In this document: one piece after another, positions 1 through 4,491 of the stretch
Layout of the letters: each line of letters begins with the position of its first letter
How positions within the stretch are numbered: position 1 is the first letter of the stretch
Source of the DNA: Anaerolineae bacterium
Lineage (GTDB): Bacteria; Chloroflexota; Anaerolineae; B4-G1; SLSP01
NCBI GenBank assembly: GCA_016934645.1
Contig: JAFGSL010000591.1
Span: 1-26,169, forward strand
Length of the DNA stretch: 26,169 nt
Direction: 5' to 3'
Position numbers and translations under genes: made by a program
The notes under the pieces: model-generated
Seen by the model: only the letters and a program-made list of their open reading frames with translations
The model's database searches: none
Told to the model about the DNA's origin: nothing

Positions 1-19
1 CTCTCAAGCCTAATGCTGT

Positions 20-70
20 TGACTCAAAATGCAAGAGTCAGGTAGCTCAATAACTAATCAGACAGTTATT
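20..70. promoter_or_regulatory. Two inverted repeats upstream of hutH
   Basis: Two perfect inverted repeats lie in the AT-rich leader. TGACTC (20-25) pairs with GAGTCA (35-40) across 9 nt, and AATAACT (49-55) pairs with AGTTATT (64-70) across 8 nt. They could be operator half-sites, or a weak terminator of a gene left of the window. The second is followed by TTAATTCT rather than a clean T-run, which argues against a classical terminator. A lone GATAAT at 98-103 could be a -10 box, but I see no matching -35. Function is unknown. Confidence 0.3.
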
Positions 71-183
71 TAATTCTCAATCCTTAGGAACATACTGGAT
101 AATCAAGTGCGTTTGGAAATCACAAGACCTTGTCTGGCAAGCCCTTGCTGGGGGATGCCTCGCCCCTACTGGCGTCGTGCGCG

Positions 184-199
184 GCGGATCACAATCCGC
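184..199. repeat. Short perfect hairpin before hutH start
   Basis: GCGGAT-CACA-ATCCGC forms a 6-bp stem with a 4-nt loop, 35 nt before the hutH ATG. Its build (6-7 bp GC-rich stem ending in GGAT/ATCC, four-base loop) resembles the hairpins at 5852-5904, so it may belong to the same loose class of small palindromic elements. It could also affect hutH mRNA folding. Confidence 0.35.
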
Positions 200-234
200 G
201 CAAAGCATGGATAGGGTATTCTAGGTCAAAGTTA

Positions 235-1776
235 ATGGACAACACAATCGTTATCACCGGTGAACACCTGACGATGGAAGACGTCGCCGCCGTCGCGGCG
301 GGGGCGCGGGCGGCGCTTGCGCCTTATGCGGCGGAAGCGATGGCGCGTTCGTGGGAGGGCGTGCAGACGCTTCTGTCGAACGGCGAGATCGCTTACGGCA
401 TCACCACGGGTTTCGGCGCGTTCAAGGGACGCATCATCCCGCCGCACGAGGTGGCGGCGTTGCAGCGCAATCTGGTCTTGAGCCACGCGGCGGGCGTCGG
501 TCCGGCGCTGGACGCAGCGACGGTGCGCGCGATCATCGCAGTGCGCGTCAACACGCTGGCGATGGGCTATTCCGGCATCCGTCCACAGACCGTGGAGGCG
601 CTGCTGGCGTTGCTGAATGCGGGCATTGTGCCGGTGATCCCCGCCTACGGTTCCCTCGGCGCGAGTGGCGATCTGGCCCCGCTGGCGCATCTGGCGTGCG
701 TCCTCATCGGTGAGGGCGAGGCGTTCTACGACGGCGAACGGTTGCCCGGCGCCGAGGTTCTGCGCCGCGCAGGCCTCACGCCGGTGGAACTCGGCGCGAA
801 GGAGGGGCTGGCGCTCCTCAACGGCACGGCGATGACCACGGCTATCGGCACGCTGGTGACGCTGCGCGCGGAGAACCTGGTGCGCGCCGCCGACATCGCA
901 GGCGCGCTTTCGCTTGAGGCGCTGCGCGGCACGCTCGCCGCCTTCGATCCGCGCATTCACCTCGTCCGCCCGCACCCACGGCAGGTGGACGCCGCCGCTT
1001 ACGTCCGCCGCCTGCTCGAAGGTAGCACGTTCGTCCGCCCGCACGATCCCCGCGACATTCAGGACGCCTACAGCCTGCGCTGCATTCCGCAGGTCCACGG
1101 TGCGGTGCGCGACACGGTCGCCTACGCGCGCTGGGCGTTGGAAATCGAACTGAACGCCGTCACCGATAATCCGCTGATCTTCTTCGAGCCGGATGGTCGC
1201 CCGGTGGTGCTCTCCGGCGGGAATTTTCACGCGGAGCCAGTGGGGTTGGCGTTGGATTACGCCAAGCTGGGTCTGGTGGATTTGGGCAACATCAGCGAGC
1301 GGCGCACGGCGCGGCTGGTGGATGAGGCGTTGAGCAATGGGCTTCCGCCGTTCCTCACACGCCACGGCGGATTGGAGAGCGGCTTTATGATCGCGCAGTA
1401 TACGGCGGCGGCGCTGGCTTCAGAGAACAAGGTGCTGGCGCATCCATCGACGGCGGACACGATCCCGACGTCGGCGAACACCGAGGATCACGTGAGCATG
1501 GCGACGAACGCGGCGCACCACGCACGCCAGGTGATGGAGAACGTCGAGCACATCGTCGCTATTGAGTTGCTGGCGGCGGCGCAGGGCATCGACTTCAGAC
1601 GCGAGCACTTTCACACCGACTGTTGCCTGGGGCGGGGCACGGCAGCCGCTTACGCGGCGATCCGCGAGCGCGTGCCCTTCCTCGAACACGACGCGCCGCT
1701 TTCCCCGCTTATCGAGGCTGTGCGGGATTTGGTGGCTAGTGGCGATCTGGTGGCGGCGGTGGATGGAGCATTGTAG
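235..1776 (+). CDS. hutH: Histidine ammonia-lyase (HutH)
   Basis: Catalyses non-oxidative deamination of L-histidine to trans-urocanate and ammonia, the first step of histidine degradation, in the cytoplasm. The Ala-Ser-Gly triad that cyclises into the MIO electrophile is present as GSLGASGDLAP (ASG at residues 143-145 of a 513-aa product), almost exactly the family position. SHAAGVG, a conserved ASENK glutamate segment and PTSANTEDHVSM are HAL-type signatures, which favours histidine over phenylalanine or tyrosine lyases. The frame stays open back to a TTG at 130, but ATG 235 gives the family's usual length of about 510 aa, and the upstream 35 codons look unrelated to any lyase. No clear Shine-Dalgarno precedes ATG 235. 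Other hut genes are absent here, so it may be a stand-alone copy. Confidence 0.93.
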   Translation: MDNTIVITGEHLTMEDVAAVAAGARAALAPYAAEAMARSWEGVQTLLSNGEIAYGITTGFGAFKGRIIPPHEVAALQRNLVLSHAAGVGPALDAATVRAIIAVRVNTLAMGYSGIRPQTVEALLALLNAGIVPVIPAYGSLGASGDLAPLAHLACVLIGEGEAFYDGERLPGAEVLRRAGLTPVELGAKEGLALLNGTAMTTAIGTLVTLRAENLVRAADIAGALSLEALRGTLAAFDPRIHLVRPHPRQVDAAAYVRRLLEGSTFVRPHDPRDIQDAYSLRCIPQVHGAVRDTVAYARWALEIELNAVTDNPLIFFEPDGRPVVLSGGNFHAEPVGLALDYAKLGLVDLGNISERRTARLVDEALSNGLPPFLTRHGGLESGFMIAQYTAAALASENKVLAHPSTADTIPTSANTEDHVSMATNAAHHARQVMENVEHIVAIELLAAAQGIDFRREHFHTDCCLGRGTAAAYAAIRERVPFLEHDAPLSPLIEAVRDLVASGDLVAAVDGAL

Positions 1777-1784
1777 ATTTGTTG

Positions 1785-1883
1785 ATTGGAAATTTAAGGA
1801 TTGAAGATTGTGAATTTTGAGCGGTTTACTCATTCGCTGATTCTTGATTCGCTCATTCGCTGATTCTTGACTCACTGATTCCT
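1785..1883 (+). repeat. Heptamer-like and 23-bp tandem repeats between hutH and the SDR gene
   Basis: The hutH-SDR gap is built almost entirely of short repeats. Bases 1785-1820 are a degenerate series of roughly 7-nt words around GATTGAA. Then CTCATTCGCTGATTCTTGA occurs at 1829-1847 and again at 1852-1870 (period 23), followed by a shortened third copy CTCACTGATTCC (1871-1882), which abuts the next ATG. The alternating 7/8-nt words recall the short tandemly repeated repetitive (STRR) sequences known from filamentous cyanobacteria. The repeat occupies the place where a ribosome binding site would be expected. Confidence 0.75.
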
Positions 1884-2873
1884 ATGGCTAAATATGCATT
1901 GGTAACCGGAGCCACTGGCTGCGTCGGTGCGAACGTCGTCGAGGCGTTGCTGGCGCGCGGGTATGCGGTTCGGGCGCTGCGGCGGGCCACGTCGAAGCTG
2001 GATGCGCTTGCGGGACTGGACCCAGAATACGCGACCGGCGACGTGCTGGACGAGGCGTCGCTGTCCGCGGCGATGGCTGGCTGCGAGCTGGTCTTCCACG
2101 CAGCGGCGGTCTCGCAGTATTGGCGCAACAAGCCGGAGGCGATCTACGCGGCGAACGTCGATGGGACGCGCAATGTGCTGCGTGCGGCGATGGCGCAGAG
2201 CGTGCGGCGCGTTGTCTTCACCAGTTCGGTGGCGGTGCTGGGTGTTCCCACGCGGCGCGGGCAATGCCTCGACGAATCTGCCGCGTTCAACCTGCGCCCG
2301 GCGCAGTTCCACTATGGCCACAGCAAGGTGTTGGCCGAAGCGGAGGTGCAGCGCGCTGTGGCCGAGGGGTTGGACGTGGTGATCGTCAACCCTGTGTCGG
2401 TGATCGGACAACGAGATATCTACTTCGTGGGCGGCGAAATCCTGCGGACGGCGAAACGGGGCCTGCTCATCGGTGCGCCGCCGGGCGGGATGGGCATCGT
2501 TTCGGCGAAGGCCACCGGCGAAGGGCACGTGCTGGCGGCGGAACGTGGCGCTACGGGCGAGCGCTATATCCTCAATGGCGAGAATGTTTCGCACCGCGCA
2601 TTGATGGCGCTGGCAGCGGAGGTCACAGGCGGGCGTGCGCCGTGGTTCATCATCCCGCGTGTGCTGATGTCGCCGTTTGCCGCGCTCGTTGATCTGTTGA
2701 ACCGCGTCTGGCGCGCAACACCGTTGGTCGATGGCAGCCAGTTGCACTTGAGTGCGCGTGATATGTATTTCGACGGCAGCAAAGCCGAACGCGAGTTGGG
2801 CTTCGTTGGCGGTTCTGCGCAGGCTGCAATAGCAGAAGCGTGGGCGTGGTACAGTGAGCATAGGCTATTGTAG
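1884..2873 (+). CDS. Extended-SDR NAD(P)-dependent epimerase / dihydroflavonol-4-reductase-like
   Basis: A 329-aa Rossmann-fold enzyme of the extended short-chain dehydrogenase/reductase superfamily. The N-terminal nucleotide-binding motif is TGATGCVG (residues 8-15). The catalytic set is Ser in FTSSVAV (114/115) with Tyr144 and Lys148 in YGHSK. NVDGTRNVLRAA around residue 91 is typical of the dihydroflavonol-reductase / HpnA-like branch, which reduces or epimerises sugar- or isoprenoid-type substrates. The substrate cannot be told from sequence. The start is ATG 1884: the protein begins directly at beta-1 of the fold (MAKYALVTGATG), as expected. There is no Shine-Dalgarno because tandem repeats run up to the start codon. 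The stop (2871-2873) is followed at once by an AAGGAG and a short reading frame. Confidence 0.88.
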   Translation: MAKYALVTGATGCVGANVVEALLARGYAVRALRRATSKLDALAGLDPEYATGDVLDEASLSAAMAGCELVFHAAAVSQYWRNKPEAIYAANVDGTRNVLRAAMAQSVRRVVFTSSVAVLGVPTRRGQCLDESAAFNLRPAQFHYGHSKVLAEAEVQRAVAEGLDVVIVNPVSVIGQRDIYFVGGEILRTAKRGLLIGAPPGGMGIVSAKATGEGHVLAAERGATGERYILNGENVSHRALMALAAEVTGGRAPWFIIPRVLMSPFAALVDLLNRVWRATPLVDGSQLHLSARDMYFDGSKAERELGFVGGSAQAAIAEAWAWYSEHRLL

Positions 2874-2895
2874 AAGGAGCGCGCTGATGTATCTT

Positions 2896-2943
2896 CCCCC
2901 GTCTACCGCCGCGCGAATCTTCGCGCCCCGTCTACCGTCTACT
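2896..2943. repeat. CCGTCTA-hairpin-CCGTCTA element, copy 1
   Basis: The layout is one CCGTCTA unit (2899-2905), a perfect hairpin GCGCGAA-TC-TTCGCGC (2911-2926), then two tandem CCGTCTA units (2928-2941). The same layout, with a different hairpin sequence but an identical 7-bp stem and 2-nt centre, recurs at 5060-5102. That makes this a dispersed short element rather than chance. It separates an AAGGAG/ATG from the GTG used by the TPR gene. Confidence 0.7.
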
Positions 2944-2946
2944 TCC

Positions 2947-2952
2947 AAAGGA
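2947..2952 (+). promoter_or_regulatory. Ribosome binding site fixing a GTG start
   Basis: AAAGGA sits 5 nt before GTG 2958 and supports GTG as the working start of the TPR gene. Confidence 0.6.
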
Positions 2953-2957
2953 ACACC

Positions 2958-4484
2958 GTGTACCTAAAATCTGACCGCGACCTCTATCGCCGCCGGAGAC
3001 GCATCCCCTGGCTGCGCCTGTTGACGCTGATCGCGTTGATCGGGGCAGGCGTTTACGTCGTCAATACCGTGATGGATGTGATGCAGGAGCGTCCCGGCGG
3101 CGGGGCGGAGTATGAACCCACGCCTATCCCTTCGCCTACACCGACGCCTTCTCCCGCCATCTACGTCGCCAGGGCCGAAGACGCCTACTGGGCCGGCGAC
3201 ATGGAAGGCGCTATCGACGCTTACCAGCATGCTTTGGACATTGAGCCGAACCAGTTCGACCTGTACGTGGCGTTGTCGCGGCTGTTGACACTCCAGTCGG
3301 AGCCTGAGCGGGGCCTGGAAATGGCCCGCGAGGCGCTGCGCCGCCAGCCGGAGAACGCCCGTGCCTGGGCCGTGTTGTGTCTTGCCTACGACTGGGTTGG
3401 GATGCCGCTGGATGCGGTATCAGCGTGTGAGAAGGCTGTCACATTCGATCCCACCCTGCCGGAAGCGTATGCCTATCTGGCCGAAGCCTATATCGACGCC
3501 GGGAACTGGTACGCTGCCAACAGCACCATCGCCACGGCGGTGGAATTGGGGGAGAACAACGTCGACGTGTTGCGCAATCGTGCCTACGTGTTGGAGACGC
3601 AGGGGAATTATTACGGTGCGATCAGTGCGTACCGAGAGGCGCTGGAGATTCACGACAAGCTGGTCCACATCTACATGGCGATCGGCCGCAATGCCAACGC
3701 CCTCGGTAGCTGGACGCTGGCGGTCGAAGCGTATACCGACGCCGTGGAAGCCGACCCGAATCATGTACCGGCGCTCGCGCGCCTGGGATTGTTGCTTTTG
3801 CTCACCGGCGACTATACAAAGGCAGAGGCGCAACTCACCAAAGCAATCACCCTCGATCCCACGTTTGGCGATGCCTATGCCCATCTGGGGACGCTCTATT
3901 TCCAGCAGCGCAACTATGAGGACGCCATCGAGGATTTGAAACTCGCCGTCCGCTATGGCGAGGCGCGTTCCCGTAGGCGGGTGGTTTACCTGGTCATCAC
4001 AACGGAGGACACCAATGCGGTTGGAGAAGAGCCAGGCGGGACAGAAGTGGCGCGTGCTGCGTTTGTCCATCCATCCGATTTTGAAGTGCCGCTGCGCGGG
4101 ATCATCAAGGGCGATATGGTGGGTACGGAGATCACAGGGCACGTTCGCTTTGATGTGATGAGCGGGCGGTATGTGATGGAAATGCAAGGATTGCCTCCCG
4201 CTCCCGCCGGGAAGATTTACGTGGGCTGGTTCTTGCCTCTGTACTCCCTGGAACGCCAACTTGTGCACACCGAGGCAATTTACCCTGCGCCGGATGGCCG
4301 GGTACAGTCCTCAGGGGACATTGGCCGGGTCAAAGGTCCGGCGATTGAGACCTATTACACGCTGGCGCTATCATACTATCTCCTGGACCAATGTGATGAA
4401 GCTATGCCCTACATCGATGCTGCGCTGCGCATCAATCCCGAAGACGAGAATGCGCTCCAGACACGGCAGTTGTGTCAACCGTGA
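2958..4484 (+). CDS. Membrane-anchored TPR protein with inserted RskA-C-like beta domain
   Basis: A 508-aa protein. The short Arg-rich N-terminus (RRRRR) and one hydrophobic helix (about residues 18-37) predict an N-in anchor with the rest outside the membrane. A Pro/Thr/Ser-rich linker (about 52-66) follows, then roughly seven tetratricopeptide repeats (about 68-335), with the usual spacing of Ala/Gly/Tyr positions and closing proline (EPNQ, DPTL, DPNH, DPTF). Residues about 350-450 break the repeats with a beta-rich stretch (FEVPLRG, KIYVGWFLPLYSL, LVHTEAIYP) resembling the C-terminal domain of RskA-type anti-sigma factors. One final TPR (about 465-500) follows. The role is probably extracellular scaffolding, but partner and pathway are unknown. 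GTG 2958 is chosen for its AAAGGA. The stop is 7 nt before the first usable ATG of the YfhO gene, so they may be co-transcribed. Confidence 0.85.
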   Translation: MYLKSDRDLYRRRRRIPWLRLLTLIALIGAGVYVVNTVMDVMQERPGGGAEYEPTPIPSPTPTPSPAIYVARAEDAYWAGDMEGAIDAYQHALDIEPNQFDLYVALSRLLTLQSEPERGLEMAREALRRQPENARAWAVLCLAYDWVGMPLDAVSACEKAVTFDPTLPEAYAYLAEAYIDAGNWYAANSTIATAVELGENNVDVLRNRAYVLETQGNYYGAISAYREALEIHDKLVHIYMAIGRNANALGSWTLAVEAYTDAVEADPNHVPALARLGLLLLLTGDYTKAEAQLTKAITLDPTFGDAYAHLGTLYFQQRNYEDAIEDLKLAVRYGEARSRRRVVYLVITTEDTNAVGEEPGGTEVARAAFVHPSDFEVPLRGIIKGDMVGTEITGHVRFDVMSGRYVMEMQGLPPAPAGKIYVGWFLPLYSLERQLVHTEAIYPAPDGRVQSSGDIGRVKGPAIETYYTLALSYYLLDQCDEAMPYIDAALRINPEDENALQTRQLCQP

Positions 4485-4491
4485 TTGGCAA

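Larger units (their letters stand above)
2887..2967 (+). other. 26-codon leader reading frame, possibly a displaced gene start
   Basis: ATG 2887 is preceded by a strong Shine-Dalgarno (AAGGAG, 2874-2879, 7-nt spacing). It opens a 26-codon frame that crosses the CCGTCTA/hairpin element and stops at TAA 2965-2967, just inside the TPR gene in another frame. Its first codons, ATG TAT CTT (Met-Tyr-Leu), match the first codons of the TPR gene, GTG TAC CTA (Met-Tyr-Leu). Either a repeat element landed in the original start region and the gene was re-initiated downstream, or this is a translated leader. I do not think the peptide itself is a conserved product. Confidence 0.3.

Noticed and set aside
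130..234. N-terminal extension of HutH from TTG 130
   Set aside because: The 35 extra residues do not look like any ammonia-lyase N-terminus. ATG 235 gives the standard length and puts the ASG triad at its usual position. The extension also covers a hairpin.
232..1365. 377-codon open frame on the - strand across hutH
   Set aside because: It lies wholly antisense to a clear enzyme gene, its translation is Arg/His/Gln-rich without motifs, and such frames are expected opposite GC-rich codons.
1872..2861. 329-codon - strand frame across the SDR gene
   Set aside because: It has the same length as the real gene by coincidence. The translation is Arg/His-rich with no recognisable fold, and the sense strand carries a complete catalytic motif set.
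3420..4268. - strand frame across the TPR gene
   Set aside because: It is an antisense shadow of TPR codons with no ribosome site and no recognisable domains.
4261..4491. Upstream extension of yfhO overlapping the TPR gene
   Set aside because: The 77 residues are an out-of-frame reading of the TPR C-terminus, rich in Arg/Thr/Pro, and are not seen in YfhO-family N-termini.
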